This document shows positions 1 to 11,390 of a DNA stretch of 64,000 nucleotides, piece after piece. The stretch covers positions 5,332,001 to 5,396,000 of the forward strand of contig NZ_AP029028.1 of NCBI RefSeq assembly GCF_037076565.1, given 5' to 3'. The notes under the pieces are model-generated. The model did not search any database, was not told the origin of the DNA, and saw only the letters and a program-made list of their open reading frames with translations. The DNA is from Herbaspirillum sp. DW155. Its GTDB lineage: Bacteria; Pseudomonadota; Gammaproteobacteria; Burkholderiales; Burkholderiaceae_D. Within the stretch, counting starts at the first letter, position 1; each line of letters starts with the position of its first letter. The position numbers and the translations under genes were made by a program.

Positions 1-258
1 TACGACGAAGGCTGCCTGTCGGTGCCCGGCATCTACGACGGCGTGGAACGCCCGGCCCGCGTGAAGGTGCGCGCCTTCGATGCCGACGGCAAGGCCTTCG
101 AGGTCGAAGCCGATGAGCTGCTGGCCGTGTGCATCCAGCATGAGATGGATCACCTGAAGGGCAAGGTCTTCGTCGAATACCTCTCGCCGTTGAAGCGTAA
201 CCGCATCAAGACCAAGCTGCAGAAGGAAGAACGCGAGATGAAGAAGAAGGCGGGCTGA
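1..258 (+). CDS. def: Peptide deformylase, 3' part only
   Basis: The reading frame is open from the first base, so the N-terminus lies outside the window. The visible part starts with EGCLSVPG, the second conserved deformylase motif whose Cys binds the catalytic metal. It continues to QHEMDH, the HExxH motif that supplies two metal-binding His and the catalytic Glu. The family removes the formyl group from the N-terminal Met of nascent proteins in the cytoplasm. The C-terminus ends in a Lys-rich tail ([11 protein letters not shown]), common in this enzyme. The gene is followed by an intrinsic terminator and faces the next gene tail to tail. Recognition is firm; which paralogue it is cannot be told from the fragment. 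Confidence 0.93.
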   Translation, partial: YDEGCLSVPGIYDGVERPARVKVRAFDADGKAFEVEADELLAVCIQHEMDHLKGKVFVEYLSPLKRNRIKTKLQKEEREMKKKAG

Positions 259-287
259 AGCGCCTTCCAGAACGTGAGATAAAAAAT

Positions 288-320
288 AACGCCGGCCGGG
301 TCATCCCCGCCGGCGTTTTT
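288..320. terminator. Bidirectional intrinsic terminator
   Basis: An 8-bp GC-rich stem (AACGCCGG / CCGGCGTT) is flanked by T5 on the plus strand and, read on the minus strand, by a run of T (the A-run at 281-286). It sits between convergent def and the metallo-hydrolase gene and can serve both. Confidence 0.8.
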
Positions 321-367
321 CATTGATGCGTCATCTGCATCAATGCGATGAATTGATGCAGGAAGGC

Positions 368-1432
368 TTACATCGCCACAAAGCGATACACCCCGTCCTC
401 TCCCAGCAAGCGCTTCACCGCGCCGTCATACCAGAGCTTGTGCAGGTGCGCCACCGCCTCCCCCAGCGCGAAGGACAACTGGTGCGTATCCAGCGGCCGC
501 TTGAACATCACCGGCAGGATATCCACGCCCGTCTGCGGCGTGGCGCAGGCCTCCAGCACTTCGGCCAGACGCTCGCGGTGATGATCGTTCAGCTGCCGGA
601 TGCGCGTATGCAAGCCACGGAAGGGCTTGCCATGCGAAGGCAGCACCAGCACATCGTCCGGCAGGTGCGCATATTTCGCCAGCGAATCCAGATACTGCTG
701 CACCGGATTGCTCTCCGGCTCGATGGCAAACACCGACACATTGGTGGAGATGCGCGGCAACACCATATCCCCCGAAATGAGCACGTTCAGCGCCGCGCAA
801 TACAGCGAGACGTGCTCCGGCGAATGCCCGAACCCGGTGATGATCTCCCAGTCCCGCCCGCCGATGCGCACCGCGTGACCGTCCTGCATGCGGTGATACG
901 CGCGCGGCACCGCCGGCACCAGGTCCTGGTAATACGTATTGCGCCCCTGCAGCGTGGCGATCGTCCCGGGATCGGCCAGCCCGTGGCGCTGGAAATGGGG
1001 CGTAGCCGCCGTGCCCTCGGCCCCCGGCAAGGCCGCCGACATCACGCGCGCAAAGGCGTAATCACCGGTACTCATCCACAGCGGCGCCTGCCAGCGCTGG
1101 CACAGCCAGTCGGCAAGACCGACGTGATCCGGATGGCAATGCGTGACCAGCACGCGCACGATGGGCAGGCCATCGAGTTCTTCGGTGAAGATGCGCTCCC
1201 AGGCCGTGCGCGTATCGTCGGTGGCGATGCCGCAATCGACCACGGTCCAGCCGCGCTGGCGGCCTTGCGATGTTTCCACCTCGTCTTCCAGCAGCCAGAG
1301 ATTGATGTGATTCAGGGCAAAGGGCAGCCCCATGCGCAGCCAGCGCACGCCCGGTGCCACTTGCATGGTGTGGCCGGTGTCGGGCAGGGTGTCGCCGAAG
1401 GCGTAGTCGAGCTGGGATTCAAGTGCATTCAT
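368..1432 (-). CDS. Metallo-beta-lactamase-fold hydrolase (LACTB2-like)
   Basis: This 354-residue cytoplasmic protein carries the metal-binding signature THCHPDHVG (HxHxDH) around residue 115. Further ligand motifs are [15 protein letters not shown] and [10 protein letters not shown]-terminal winged-helix-like part (about residues 270-350) resembles LACTB2-type MBL proteins, which act on thioesters or RNA. The substrate cannot be deduced. It is divergent from liuR and shares the short intergenic region containing a LiuR-type operator, so co-regulation with leucine catabolism is plausible. The start is the first Met of the frame, 131 bp from the liuR start. Sure of the fold, unsure of the function. 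Confidence 0.85.
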   Translation of the reverse strand: MNALESQLDYAFGDTLPDTGHTMQVAPGVRWLRMGLPFALNHINLWLLEDEVETSQGRQRGWTVVDCGIATDDTRTAWERIFTEELDGLPIVRVLVTHCHPDHVGLADWLCQRWQAPLWMSTGDYAFARVMSAALPGAEGTAATPHFQRHGLADPGTIATLQGRNTYYQDLVPAVPRAYHRMQDGHAVRIGGRDWEIITGFGHSPEHVSLYCAALNVLISGDMVLPRISTNVSVFAIEPESNPVQQYLDSLAKYAHLPDDVLVLPSHGKPFRGLHTRIRQLNDHHRERLAEVLEACATPQTGVDILPVMFKRPLDTHQLSFALGEAVAHLHKLWYDGAVKRLLGEDGVYRFVAM

Positions 1433-1513
1433 CAGTAAGCCTGGCGATCATCGGGAGGGGAGTCGTAAGGTGCCGTGCCAGCCCTGCATTTTTTGCTGGA
1501 CGACAGGGCACAA

Positions 1514-1536
1514 TATACTTTACGTTAACGTAAAGT
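1514..1536. promoter_or_regulatory. LiuR-type operator and -10 element before liuR
   Basis: A perfect 20-bp palindrome, ACTTTACGTTAACGTAAAGT, lies at 1517-1536. A -10-like TATACT (1514-1519) overlaps its left edge, with a weak -35 TTGCTG 15 bp further upstream. The same core, ACGTTAACGT, recurs before liuA. Position and symmetry fit an autoregulatory MerR-family site. Confidence 0.7.
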
Positions 1537-1563
1537 GCCAGACCAACCCAATCCATCCGTCCC

Positions 1564-1977
1564 ATGCCCACCTACACCATCACCGAACTGGCGGAAGAAT
1601 TCGCGATCACGCCGCGCGCGATCCGGTTCTACGAAGACCACGGCATCCTCAATCCCAAGCGCGAAGGCGTGGGCGGACGACAGCGCGTCTATCCGGCGCG
1701 CGAACGCACGCGCCTGAAGCTCACGCTGCGCGGCAAGCGCCTGGGTTTCACGCTGGCCGAGATCAAGGACCTGATCGACATGTACGAGTCGCCCAAGGAT
1801 ACGCAGCCGCAACTGCAGCGCTTCCTGGGCCTGTTGCAACAGCATCGCGAAAAACTGGAACAGCAGCGCGAAGACCTGGAACTGACCCTCTCCGAAATCG
1901 CCGCCCACGAAGAGCAATGCCGGCAACTGCTGGCCGATGCCAAACCGAAGAACAAACGCAAGGCCGTGGCGGCCTGA
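1564..1977 (+). CDS. liuR: MerR-family regulator of leucine/isovalerate degradation
   Basis: A 137-residue MerR-type regulator. The N-terminal winged helix (about residues 1-70: [20 protein letters not shown], then GxGGRQRVY) is followed by a dimerisation coiled coil (about 80-125, rich in Q, E, L and R). No C-terminal Cys cluster is visible, so metal sensing is unlikely. It lies directly upstream of liuA in the same direction, the usual position of LiuR, which controls branched-chain amino acid and isovalerate catabolism genes in proteobacteria. A palindrome upstream of the gene and its near copy 62 bp before the liuA start are the probable binding sites. The effector is presumably a CoA thioester of the pathway (inference). 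Confidence 0.85.
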   Translation: MPTYTITELAEEFAITPRAIRFYEDHGILNPKREGVGGRQRVYPARERTRLKLTLRGKRLGFTLAEIKDLIDMYESPKDTQPQLQRFLGLLQQHREKLEQQREDLELTLSEIAAHEEQCRQLLADAKPKNKRKAVAA

Positions 1978-2013
1978 CGCAAACGGCATCTGCCGCCGCG
2001 CATACCCGCTCCA

Positions 2014-2029
2014 TTGACGTTAACGTCAA
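2014..2029. promoter_or_regulatory. LiuR-type operator before liuA
   Basis: Perfect 16-bp palindrome TTGACGTTAACGTCAA sharing the ACGTTAACGT core with the site before liuR. TTGACG within it could also be a -35 box; no convincing -10 is seen at standard spacing. Confidence 0.65.
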
Positions 2030-2090
2030 GCAACAGCAATCGCTCCACCCCATAACAAGAATTCCGCAATTACTCAACGAGGAGACACCC

Positions 2091-3275
2091 ATGACCCACC
2101 TGCCCGGCCTCACTTTCGACCACGGCGACGACATCGCCGCCCTGCGCGAAGCGGTCGCCGCCTTCGCCCAAACGGAGATCGCCCCGCGCGCAGCCGAGAT
2201 CGACCGCAGCGACCAGTTCCCCATGGACCTGTGGAAAAAACTGGGCGACCTGGGCGTGCTGGGCATCACCGTGGGCGAGGAATACGGCGGCGCCGGACTG
2301 GGCTATCTGGCCCACATCATCGCGATGGAAGAAATCTCGCGCGCCTCGGCCTCGGTGGGCCTGTCCTACGGTGCGCATTCCAACCTGTGCGTGAACCAGA
2401 TCAAGCGCAACGGCAACGAAGAGCAGAAGCGCAAATACCTGCCCAGGCTGATCGCGGGCGACTTCATCGGCGCGCTGGCCATGTCCGAACCCAATGCCGG
2501 GTCGGATGTGGTGAGCATGAAACTGCGCGCCGACAAGAAGGGCGACCGCTATGTGCTCAACGGCAGCAAGATGTGGATCACCAACGGCCCCGACGCCGAC
2601 GTGCTGGTGGTCTATGCCAAGACCGATCTGGAAGCCGGTGCGCGCGGCATGACGGCATTCCTGGTAGAGAAAGGATATAAAGGATTTTCCGTCGCGCAGA
2701 AACTGGACAAGCTCGGCATGCGCGGCTCCCACACCGGCGAGCTGGTGTTCCAGGATTGTGAGGTGCCGGAAGAAAACGTATTGGGCGGCATCGGCCGTGG
2801 CGTCAACGTGCTGATGTCGGGTCTGGACTTCGAGCGCAGCGTGCTCTCCGGCGGTCCGCTGGGCATCATGCAGGCCTGCATGGATGTGGTCGTGCCCTAC
2901 GTGCATGACCGCAAGCAGTTCGGCCAGGCCATCGGCGAATTCCAGCTCATGCAGGGCAAGCTGGCCGACATGTATTCCACCATGATGGCCTGCAAGGCCT
3001 ACGTCTATGCGGTCGGCCAGGCCTGTGACCGGGCCGACAGCGCCGACAAGGTGCGCGCCCTGCGCAAGGATGCCGCCGGTGCCATTCTCTACTCGGCCGA
3101 GAAGGCCACCTGGATGGCCGGCGAAGCGATCCAGTCGCTGGGCGGCAATGGCTACATCAACGAATATCCCGTGGGCCGACTGTGGCGCGACGCCAAGCTC
3201 TACGAGATCGGCGCCGGCACCAGCGAAATCCGCCGCATGCTGATCGGCCGCGAACTGTTTGCCGATACCCTCTGA
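2091..3275 (+). CDS. liuA: Isovaleryl-CoA dehydrogenase
   Basis: A 394-residue acyl-CoA dehydrogenase that oxidises isovaleryl-CoA to 3-methylcrotonyl-CoA, the first committed step of leucine breakdown after transamination and decarboxylation. FAD and substrate motifs include [10 protein letters not shown] and [12 protein letters not shown]. The C-terminal [15 protein letters not shown] and [16 protein letters not shown] are typical of the subfamily. Glu248 in [13 protein letters not shown] is in the helix where isovaleryl-CoA dehydrogenases place the catalytic base, unlike most acyl-CoA dehydrogenases. The start at 2091 follows a good ribosome site (GAGGAG); the frame is open further upstream, but that stretch runs through liuR. 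The length matches the family. Confidence 0.95.
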   Translation: MTHLPGLTFDHGDDIAALREAVAAFAQTEIAPRAAEIDRSDQFPMDLWKKLGDLGVLGITVGEEYGGAGLGYLAHIIAMEEISRASASVGLSYGAHSNLCVNQIKRNGNEEQKRKYLPRLIAGDFIGALAMSEPNAGSDVVSMKLRADKKGDRYVLNGSKMWITNGPDADVLVVYAKTDLEAGARGMTAFLVEKGYKGFSVAQKLDKLGMRGSHTGELVFQDCEVPEENVLGGIGRGVNVLMSGLDFERSVLSGGPLGIMQACMDVVVPYVHDRKQFGQAIGEFQLMQGKLADMYSTMMACKAYVYAVGQACDRADSADKVRALRKDAAGAILYSAEKATWMAGEAIQSLGGNGYINEYPVGRLWRDAKLYEIGAGTSEIRRMLIGRELFADTL

Positions 3276-3308
3276 ACACACGTCCCTTTTTCAATCACAC
3301 AGGACATC

Positions 3309-3911
3309 ATGAGCAACCCCATCGATTTCTACTTCGACTTCAGCTCGCCCTATGGTTATTTCGCCGCCGTCGAAATCGACAAGCTGGCCGCGAAATACGG
3401 CCGCAGCGTCAACTGGCACCCTATCCTGCTGGGCCCGATCTTCAAGGCACTGGGCACCAATTCGCTGGTCAACATCCCGGTCAAGGGCGAGTATTCGCGT
3501 CACGATATGGAGCGCACCGCGCGCTTTCATAACATCTTCTACAAGGCACCCAGCAACTTCCCCATCGGCACGCAGGTCGCGGCACGCGCCACGCTGTGGG
3601 TGCAGCAGACCCAGCCGGCAAAGGCAGTGGACCTGATCAAGACCTTGTACAGCGCCTACTTCACCGAAGACATCGACATCAGCGTGCCCGAACACGTGTT
3701 GCGCATCGCCGCCGACAACGGCATCGACCGCGCCGCACTGGAAGCGGCGCTGGGCACGCCCGAACTGAAGGACCAGCTGCGCGCCACCACCGAGGCGGCC
3801 GGCAAGGCCGGTGTGTTCGGCTCGCCCTTCATGATCGTCGATGGCGAACCATTCTGGGGCTTCGACCGCTTCACCCAGCTGGAAGCCTTCCTCAAGAACG
3901 GAAAGATCTGA
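3309..3911 (+). CDS. DsbA-like 2-hydroxychromene-2-carboxylate isomerase family protein
   Basis: A 200-residue thioredoxin-fold protein of the kappa-GST / hydroxychromene-carboxylate isomerase group. The N-terminal FDFSSPYGYFAA replaces the CxxC of true DsbA with a Ser-Pro active site. The C-terminal VFGSPFMIVDGEPFWGFDR is the conserved cis-Pro region of the family. Such enzymes use glutathione as cofactor for isomerisation in aromatic degradation or act as glutathione transferases. It lies 33 bp after liuA and its stop overlaps the next start by one base (TGATG), so it is translated with its neighbours. Its role in leucine catabolism is unknown; disposal of reactive enoyl-CoA by glutathione is one possibility, as inference only. 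Confidence 0.85.
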   Translation: MSNPIDFYFDFSSPYGYFAAVEIDKLAAKYGRSVNWHPILLGPIFKALGTNSLVNIPVKGEYSRHDMERTARFHNIFYKAPSNFPIGTQVAARATLWVQQTQPAKAVDLIKTLYSAYFTEDIDISVPEHVLRIAADNGIDRAALEAALGTPELKDQLRATTEAAGKAGVFGSPFMIVDGEPFWGFDRFTQLEAFLKNGKI

Positions 3912-4327
3912 TGAGCAACAAGAAAGACAAGTCCGGCCCCTGCCCCTGCGGCCAGCCCAGCTTCGAGAAATGCTGCGGCCGCTTCCTCAGCGGCGGCGAG
4001 ATACCGGCCACGGCCGAACTGCTGATGCGCTCGCGCTATACCGCCTTCGCCCTGCGCGACGAAGCCTATCTGCGCGCGACCTGGTTCCCCGACACCTTGC
4101 CGGAAGAAGAACTGACCAGCGAAACCGACGTCAAGTGGATCGGCCTGGACATCAGGAAACACCAGCACGCCAGCGGCAGCGATGAAGCGACCGTCGAATT
4201 CGTGGCGCGCTTCAAGGTCGGCGGAAAAGCGCACCGCCTGCATGAGATCAGCAACTTCGTGCGCCAGCCCGATGAAAGCGGACAGGCCCGCTGGTATTAC
4301 GTGGATGGGCGCTTCCCGGAGGACTGA
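3911..4327 (+). CDS. YchJ-family protein with SEC-C zinc motif
   Basis: 138 residues. The N-terminus has the SEC-C metal-binding pattern [12 protein letters not shown], found at the end of SecA and in many small proteins. It is followed by the YchJ/UPF0225 NTF2-like domain ([20 protein letters not shown], and the C-terminal [10 protein letters not shown]). The function of the family is not established. The ATG overlaps the stop of the preceding gene, which decides the start. It lies between liuA and liuB, so it is probably co-transcribed with the pathway; I see no reason in the sequence for a catalytic part in it. Confidence 0.85.
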   Translation: MSNKKDKSGPCPCGQPSFEKCCGRFLSGGEIPATAELLMRSRYTAFALRDEAYLRATWFPDTLPEEELTSETDVKWIGLDIRKHQHASGSDEATVEFVARFKVGGKAHRLHEISNFVRQPDESGQARWYYVDGRFPED

Positions 4328-4407
4328 CGTTTTCTGCACCATGCCCCGCCAAGCCAGCACCGGCGCGCCTCACAGCACAACAAGAAACTGAACAGAGAGA
4401 CCAGACC

Positions 4408-6042
4408 ATGCCGCAGATTGAAAGCAAGCTCAACCCGCGCAGCGAGGAATTCCAGCACAACCGCGATGCCATGCAGCGCATCGTCGACGACCTGCGCGAG
4501 AAGGTGGCCGCCATCGCCGAAGGCGGCGGCGCGGCCGCACGCGAGAAGCACGTGGCACGCGGCAAGCTGCTGCCGCGCGAGCGCGTGCAGATGCTGCTGG
4601 ACCCCGGCACGCCCTTCCTCGAATTCTCGCAGCTGGCAGCCTACGGCATGTATCGCGAAAAGGACCGCGACGGCAATCTCAAGGACGCCGCGCCCTCGGC
4701 CGGCATCATCACCGGCATCGGCCGCGTGGCCGGGCAGGAATGCGTGATCGTCTGCAACGACGCCACCGTCAAGGGCGGCACCTATTACCCGATGACGGTC
4801 AAGAAGCACCTGCGCGCACAGGAGATCGCCGAATGCAATCACCTGCCCTGCATCTACCTGGTCGACAGCGGCGGCGCCAACCTGCCCAACCAGGATGAGG
4901 TCTTCCCCGACCGCGACCACTTCGGCCGCATCTTCTACAACCAGGCCAACCTGTCGGCCAGGGGCATCCCGCAGATCGCCGTGGTGATGGGCTCCTGCAC
5001 CGCAGGCGGTGCGTATGTGCCGGCCATGAGCGATGAATCCATCATCGTCAAGGAACAGGCCACCATCTTCCTGGCCGGACCGCCGCTGGTCAAAGCGGCC
5101 ACCGGTGAAGTGGTGACGGCCGAAGAGCTGGGCGGCGGCGACGTCCATACGCGGCTCTCCGGCGTGGCCGATCATCTGGCGCGGGACGACACCCATGCGC
5201 TGGCCATCGCCCGCAACATCGTCAGCCACCTCAACCGCCGCAAGCCGCAGCAGCTGGCCCTGCGCGAGAGCGTGGAACCGAACTATCCGGCGCAGGAACT
5301 GTATGGCGTCATCCCCACCGATACGCGCAAGCCCTTCGATGTGCGCGAGGTCATCGCCCGCATCGTCGATGCCAGCGCGTTCGATGAATTCAAGGCGCGC
5401 TACGGCACCACGCTGGTGTGCGGTTTCGCGCACCTGCACGGCATGCCCGTGGGCATCATCGCCAACAACGGCATCCTGTTTTCGGAAGCGGCCGAGAAGG
5501 GCACGCACTTCATCGAACTGTGCTGCCAGCGCAAGATCCCGCTGATCTTCCTGCAGAACATCACCGGCTTCATGGTCGGCAAGAAGGCCGAGAACGAAGG
5601 CATTGCGCGTCATGGTGCAAAAATGGTCACGGCCGTCTCCACCGCCAGAGTGCCCAAGCTCACCGTCATCATCGGTGGCAGTTTCGGTGCGGGCAACTAT
5701 GGCATGTGCGGCCGCGCCTTCTCGCCGCGCTTCCTGTGGATGTGGCCCAATGCGCGCATCTCGGTGATGGGCGGCGAACAGGCCGCGAGCGTGCTGGCCA
5801 CCGTCAGGCGCGATGGCATCGAAACACGCGGCGGCAGCTGGAGTGCAGAAGAGGAGGCCGCCTTCAAGGAGCCCATCCGCGCCCAATATGAAACACAGGG
5901 CCATCCGTATTACGCCTCGGCGCGCCTGTGGGATGACGGCGTGATCGATCCTGCCGATACGCGTCAGGTGCTGGCGCTGGGATTGTCCGCCGCCCTGAAC
6001 GCCCCCATCGAAGAGACCCGCTTCGGCGTCTTCCGCATCTGA
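4408..6042 (+). CDS. liuB: Methylcrotonyl-CoA carboxylase, carboxyltransferase (beta) subunit
   Basis: A 544-residue biotin-dependent carboxyltransferase that moves CO2 from carboxybiotin to 3-methylcrotonyl-CoA, giving 3-methylglutaconyl-CoA. The two crotonase-like halves are visible: acyl-CoA binding around [20 protein letters not shown] and [16 protein letters not shown], and carboxybiotin binding around [15 protein letters not shown] and [15 protein letters not shown]. Length and motifs fit MCC beta rather than propionyl-CoA carboxylase. It is followed 22 bp later by liuD. In many bacteria liuC (methylglutaconyl-CoA hydratase) lies between the two; here it does not. Confidence 0.95.
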   Translation: MPQIESKLNPRSEEFQHNRDAMQRIVDDLREKVAAIAEGGGAAAREKHVARGKLLPRERVQMLLDPGTPFLEFSQLAAYGMYREKDRDGNLKDAAPSAGIITGIGRVAGQECVIVCNDATVKGGTYYPMTVKKHLRAQEIAECNHLPCIYLVDSGGANLPNQDEVFPDRDHFGRIFYNQANLSARGIPQIAVVMGSCTAGGAYVPAMSDESIIVKEQATIFLAGPPLVKAATGEVVTAEELGGGDVHTRLSGVADHLARDDTHALAIARNIVSHLNRRKPQQLALRESVEPNYPAQELYGVIPTDTRKPFDVREVIARIVDASAFDEFKARYGTTLVCGFAHLHGMPVGIIANNGILFSEAAEKGTHFIELCCQRKIPLIFLQNITGFMVGKKAENEGIARHGAKMVTAVSTARVPKLTVIIGGSFGAGNYGMCGRAFSPRFLWMWPNARISVMGGEQAASVLATVRRDGIETRGGSWSAEEEAAFKEPIRAQYETQGHPYYASARLWDDGVIDPADTRQVLALGLSAALNAPIEETRFGVFRI

Positions 6043-6064
6043 AGCGCGCCACCGAGGAGAGACC

Positions 6065-8080
<2,016 letters not shown>

Positions 8081-8090
8081 CCAGCGCGCC

Positions 8091-9020
8091 GTGAACACTT
8101 CCGCACTGCGCCTGCCACCCTCGCTGCATGTGCTGGAGCGAGGGTGGCTATCGTCCAACAACGTGCTGCTGTTCGGCCGCGATGAAGTCGCCCTGATCGA
8201 CAGCGGCTACGTTGCGCATGCCGAACAGACGCAGACGCTGGTGCGCCACGTGCTGCACCAGCGCGGACGTGAGCGTCTCGATGTGCTGCTCAATACCCAT
8301 CTGCATTCGGACCACTGCGGCGGCAATGCCGCACTGCAGGCCGCGTACGGCTGCCGCATCGCCATCCCCGCCGCCGAGGATGACAAGGTGCGCCGCTGGG
8401 ACGAAGCAGCCCTGAGCTACCGCGCCACCGGCCAGCGCTGCCCGCGCTTTGCGCATGACCAGTTGATCCGCAGCGGCGATGTGCTGCGCCTGGGTGATCT
8501 CGACTGGACCGCGCTGGCCGCCCCCGGCCATGATCCGCATGCGCTGCTGCTGTATTGCGCACAGGAAGGCGTGCTGATCTCGGCCGATGCCTTGTGGCGC
8601 AATGGCTTCGGGATCATCTTCCCGGAGCTGGACGGCCAATCCGGTTTCGACGAAGCGCGTGCCACGCTGGAGCTGATCCGCAGTCTTGAGGTGCGCACCG
8701 TCATTCCCGGCCACGGCGCGCCCTTCACCGAAGTCGATGATGCGCTGGAGAGGGCCTTCTCGCGGCTGGATTATCTGCAGGCCGACCCGCTGCGCAATGC
8801 GCACAATGGCATCAAGGTATTGGTGAAGTTTCTGCTGCTGGAGCGCGGCCGCATTGCGCTGGCGGACTTGCCGGCGATGATGCGGGAGATTCCCCTGTTG
8901 CGCATCACCAATGCGCGCTTCCTGCAGATGGACGACACGGCACTGGCCGACTGGTGCGTAGCGCAACTGGTGAAGGCGGGCGCCGCCATCAGCGACGGCA
9001 CCTTTCTGCTGGACCGCTGA
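8091..9020 (+). CDS. Metallo-beta-lactamase-fold hydrolase
   Basis: A 309-residue protein with NTHLHSDHCGGN (HxHxDH), a glyoxalase II-like APGHDPHAL, ISADALW and VIPGHGAPF, giving a full two-metal site. The GTG 10 bp after the liuD stop is chosen as start because homologous sequence begins at once (LRLPPSLHVLERGWLSSNNVLL); no better ATG is in frame nearby. Proteins of this group hydrolyse thioesters or small esters. Its place directly after liuD suggests a role with CoA or glutathione adducts of the pathway (inference). It is a different family branch from the MBL gene at the start of the cluster. Confidence 0.85.
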   Translation: MNTSALRLPPSLHVLERGWLSSNNVLLFGRDEVALIDSGYVAHAEQTQTLVRHVLHQRGRERLDVLLNTHLHSDHCGGNAALQAAYGCRIAIPAAEDDKVRRWDEAALSYRATGQRCPRFAHDQLIRSGDVLRLGDLDWTALAAPGHDPHALLLYCAQEGVLISADALWRNGFGIIFPELDGQSGFDEARATLELIRSLEVRTVIPGHGAPFTEVDDALERAFSRLDYLQADPLRNAHNGIKVLVKFLLLERGRIALADLPAMMREIPLLRITNARFLQMDDTALADWCVAQLVKAGAAISDGTFLLDR

Positions 9021-9118
9021 ATGCGCGCTGACACGGCAGAGGCGGCAGAAGGGGCGAGGGTGCTGTTATCATTTCCGGCCTGTCCTGTTGCCGGCCTTGT
9101 GCCTAATTTCTGATCACC

Positions 9119-9628
9119 ATGAACGATACCGCTGCCGCCCTGCCCTCTTCCGCCCAACGCGTTGCCGACCTGCTGGCCGCGATGGGTCATGACAAACCGG
9201 TCGTGATGCTGCCCTCGACCGGCCGCACCTCCGCCGAAGCCGCTGCCGCCGTGGGTTGCAGCGTGGCCGAGATCGCCAAGTCCATCATCTTCCGCCGCGT
9301 GGCCGACGATGCGCCGGTGCTGGTCATCGCCAGCGGTGCCAACCGCGTGGACGAAGCCAAGGTCACCGCATTGACCGGCCCGCTGGGCAAGGCTGATGCC
9401 AGGTTCGTGCGCGACACCACCGGCTATGCCATCGGCGGCGTCTGCCCGATCGGCCACGTGGTCAAGCCGGTGATGCTGATCGACCGTGACCTCTTCAACT
9501 TCGATAGCGTCTGGGCGGCAGCCGGCCATCCGCATGCCGTCTTCAACCTGACCGCCGCGCAGCTGGAGAAGATGACCGGCGGCACGGTGGCCGATGTGCG
9601 CCTGGATGCCGCGCCGACGGCCGGCTGA
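9119..9628 (+). CDS. YbaK/EbsC-family aminoacyl-tRNA deacylase
   Basis: 169 residues of the YbaK/ProX editing domain. Recognisable parts are VAEIAKSIIFR with the conserved Lys, VLVIASGANRVDEAKV, and DTTGYAIGGVCPIGH with the GxxxGGxxP-like loop. Relatives hydrolyse mis-acylated tRNA in trans, for example Cys-tRNA-Pro or Ala-tRNA-Pro. The exact substrate cannot be read from the sequence. It sits between the MBL gene and liuE with a 98-bp gap containing an AT-rich element, so it may have its own promoter. Nothing connects it chemically to leucine degradation. Confidence 0.88.
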   Translation: MNDTAAALPSSAQRVADLLAAMGHDKPVVMLPSTGRTSAEAAAAVGCSVAEIAKSIIFRRVADDAPVLVIASGANRVDEAKVTALTGPLGKADARFVRDTTGYAIGGVCPIGHVVKPVMLIDRDLFNFDSVWAAAGHPHAVFNLTAAQLEKMTGGTVADVRLDAAPTAG

Positions 9629-9678
9629 TCCGGTACGCCGCAGCCCACGATTCCCTGTCACGCCAACGGAGACCCCGC

Positions 9679-10590
9679 ATGATGAGCCTGCCCAAGAAAG
9701 TGAAGATCGTCGAAGTCGGACCGCGCGACGGTTTGCAGAACGAGAAGGAAACCATTTCCGCCGAGATCAAGATCGCGCTGGTCAACCAGCTTTCTGCGGC
9801 GGGTTTTCCGAATGTGGAGGCGGCCTCTTTCGTCTCGCCCAAGTGGGTGCCGCAGATGGCGACCTCCAGCGAAGTCATGCAGGGCATCACGCGCAAGCCG
9901 GGCGTGGTGTATTCCGCGCTGGTGCCCAACATGAAGGGCTTCGAGGCGGCGCTGGCGGCGGGGGTGGATGAGGTGGTGATTTTTGGCGCGGCCTCGGAAG
10001 CGTTCTCGCAGAAGAACATCAATTGCTCCATTGCCGAATCCATCGAGCGCTTTGCCGAAGTGGCCAAGGCGGCCAAGGACCACCGCAAGCGCCTGCGTGC
10101 GGCGGTGAGTTGCGCGTTTGGTTGTCCGTACCAGGGTGAGGTGCCGCTGGAGGCGGTGGCCGACGTAGTACGGCGTTTCCGCGAACTGGGCTGTGACGAG
10201 ATCGACATCGCCGACACCATCGGCGTGGCCACGCCGGACAAGGTGCGGCCGGTGATGGAAACGGCGATCCGGGAATTCCACATCGAAGGTTTATCGGGCC
10301 ATTTCCACGATACCTATGGGCAGGCGCTGGCCAACATCTATGCCAGCCTGCAGACGGGCATCAGCATCTATCACGCCTCGGTCGCCGGGCTGGGCGGCTG
10401 CCCTTATGCCAAGGGTGCGACCGGGAATGTGGCCGCGGAAGACGTGCTGTACATGATGAACGGGCTGGGCATCGAGACCGGCATTGATCTGGATGCGGTG
10501 GTGGATGCCGGGCAGTTCATCTCGCAGCATCTGGGACGCAGGTCGGTGAGCCGCGCGGGCAATGCGATTGCGGCCAGGCGGGCGGGGTGA
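9679..10590 (+). CDS. liuE: Hydroxymethylglutaryl-CoA lyase
   Basis: 303 residues, TIM-barrel lyase that splits HMG-CoA into acetoacetate and acetyl-CoA, the last step of leucine breakdown. Motifs: VEVGPRDGLQNEK near residue 10 (metal and substrate binding), GHFHDTYGQALAN with the metal-binding HxH, and the lyase signature GLGGCPYAKGATGN containing the catalytic Cys. Two in-frame ATGs are adjacent (9679 and 9682); GGAGA lies just upstream. It is the last plus-strand gene of the cluster and meets ureG tail to tail. The methylglutaconyl-CoA hydratase that must act before it is not in this window. Confidence 0.95.
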   Translation: MMSLPKKVKIVEVGPRDGLQNEKETISAEIKIALVNQLSAAGFPNVEAASFVSPKWVPQMATSSEVMQGITRKPGVVYSALVPNMKGFEAALAAGVDEVVIFGAASEAFSQKNINCSIAESIERFAEVAKAAKDHRKRLRAAVSCAFGCPYQGEVPLEAVADVVRRFRELGCDEIDIADTIGVATPDKVRPVMETAIREFHIEGLSGHFHDTYGQALANIYASLQTGISIYHASVAGLGGCPYAKGATGNVAAEDVLYMMNGLGIETGIDLDAVVDAGQFISQHLGRRSVSRAGNAIAARRAG

Positions 10591-10616
10591 GCGCGGGGGC
10601 GGGCGAGGACGGCGGC

Positions 10617-10640
10617 GTTGGCGTTTGCGTTGGCGTTTGC
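10617..10640. repeat. 12-bp tandem repeat, two units
   Basis: GTTGGCGTTTGC occurs twice in a row in the short convergent spacer after liuE. Probably simple slippage. Confidence 0.7.
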
Positions 10641-10647
10641 GTCAAGG

Positions 10648-10692
10648 GGCCGCCCTGGTGGAGGGCGGCCTGATGCCGGTCCTCTGACCGGC
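10648..10692. terminator. Two hairpins between convergent liuE and ureG
   Basis: The first stem is GGCCGCCCT / AGGGCGGCC (9 bp, loop GGTGG); the second is GCCGGTC / GACCGGC (7 bp, loop CTCT). Neither has a clear T-run, so termination by these is plausible but not certain. Confidence 0.55.
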
Positions 10693-10706
10693 CCGCTCAG
10701 CCGTGT

Positions 10707-11339
10707 TCAGTTCTTCGGCTTCTCGTCCAGCAGGCCCTGCTTGCGGATGTACTCGATGACCTTCTCCACGCCGTCGCCACTGCGCAGGTTGGTGAAGACG
10801 AAGGGACGCTCGCCGCGCATACGCCTGGCATCGGCCGCCATGATGTCCAGATTGGCGCCCACGTAGGGTGCCAGGTCGGTCTTGTTGATGATGAGCAAAT
10901 CCGAGCGCGTAATGCCGGGGCCGCCCTTGCGCGGAATCTTTTCGCCACCGGCCACGTCGATCACGTAGATGGTCAGGTCCGACAGTTCCGGGCTGAAGGT
11001 CGCCGCAAGATTATCGCCACCGGACTCCACCAGGATCAGATCCAGGTCCGGAAAATCGGCGCTCATGCGGGCAATGGCTTCCAGGTTGATCGAGGCATCC
11101 TCGCGGATGGCGGTGTGCGGACAGCCGCCGGTCTCCACCCCCATCAGGCGTTCCGCCGGCAGCGCATCGGCGCGCAGCAGGATTTCCATGTCTTCCTTGG
11201 TGTAGATGTCATTGGTGATGACGGCCATGTCGTAATGGTCGCGCATGCGCTTGCACAGCATTTCGCACAGCGCCGTCTTGCCGGAACCGACCGGGCCGCC
11301 GATGCCCACGCGCAGCGGATTGGAAGTGGAGTTGCTCAT
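10707..11339 (-). CDS. ureG: Urease accessory GTPase UreG
   Basis: A 210-residue SIMIBI-class GTPase. The P-loop is [12 protein letters not shown]; the metal-binding CPH motif ([13 protein letters not shown]) is where Ni is held at the UreG dimer interface; [15 protein letters not shown] and the [11 protein letters not shown] guanine-specificity motif follow. It delivers Ni with UreE and powers urease activation in the UreDFG complex. Last gene of the long urt-ure run. A 51-bp, unusually AT-rich spacer separates it from ureF. Confidence 0.96.
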   Translation of the reverse strand: MSNSTSNPLRVGIGGPVGSGKTALCEMLCKRMRDHYDMAVITNDIYTKEDMEILLRADALPAERLMGVETGGCPHTAIREDASINLEAIARMSADFPDLDLILVESGGDNLAATFSPELSDLTIYVIDVAGGEKIPRKGGPGITRSDLLIINKTDLAPYVGANLDIMAADARRMRGERPFVFTNLRSGDGVEKVIEYIRKQGLLDEKPKN

Positions 11340-11390
11340 GGTTGGTCTCTTGATCTCTTGGTCGCGTAAAAACGTAAATGATATAAATAA

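Noticed and set aside
323-1438. Long plus-strand open frame opposite the first MBL gene
   Set aside because: Arg/His/Gln-rich translation typical of antisense frames in GC-rich DNA; the minus-strand frame has complete MBL motifs.
1470-2090. Extended N-terminus for isovaleryl-CoA dehydrogenase
   Set aside because: The extra 207 residues run through liuR and its operators; the ATG at 2091 has a strong ribosome site and gives the family length.
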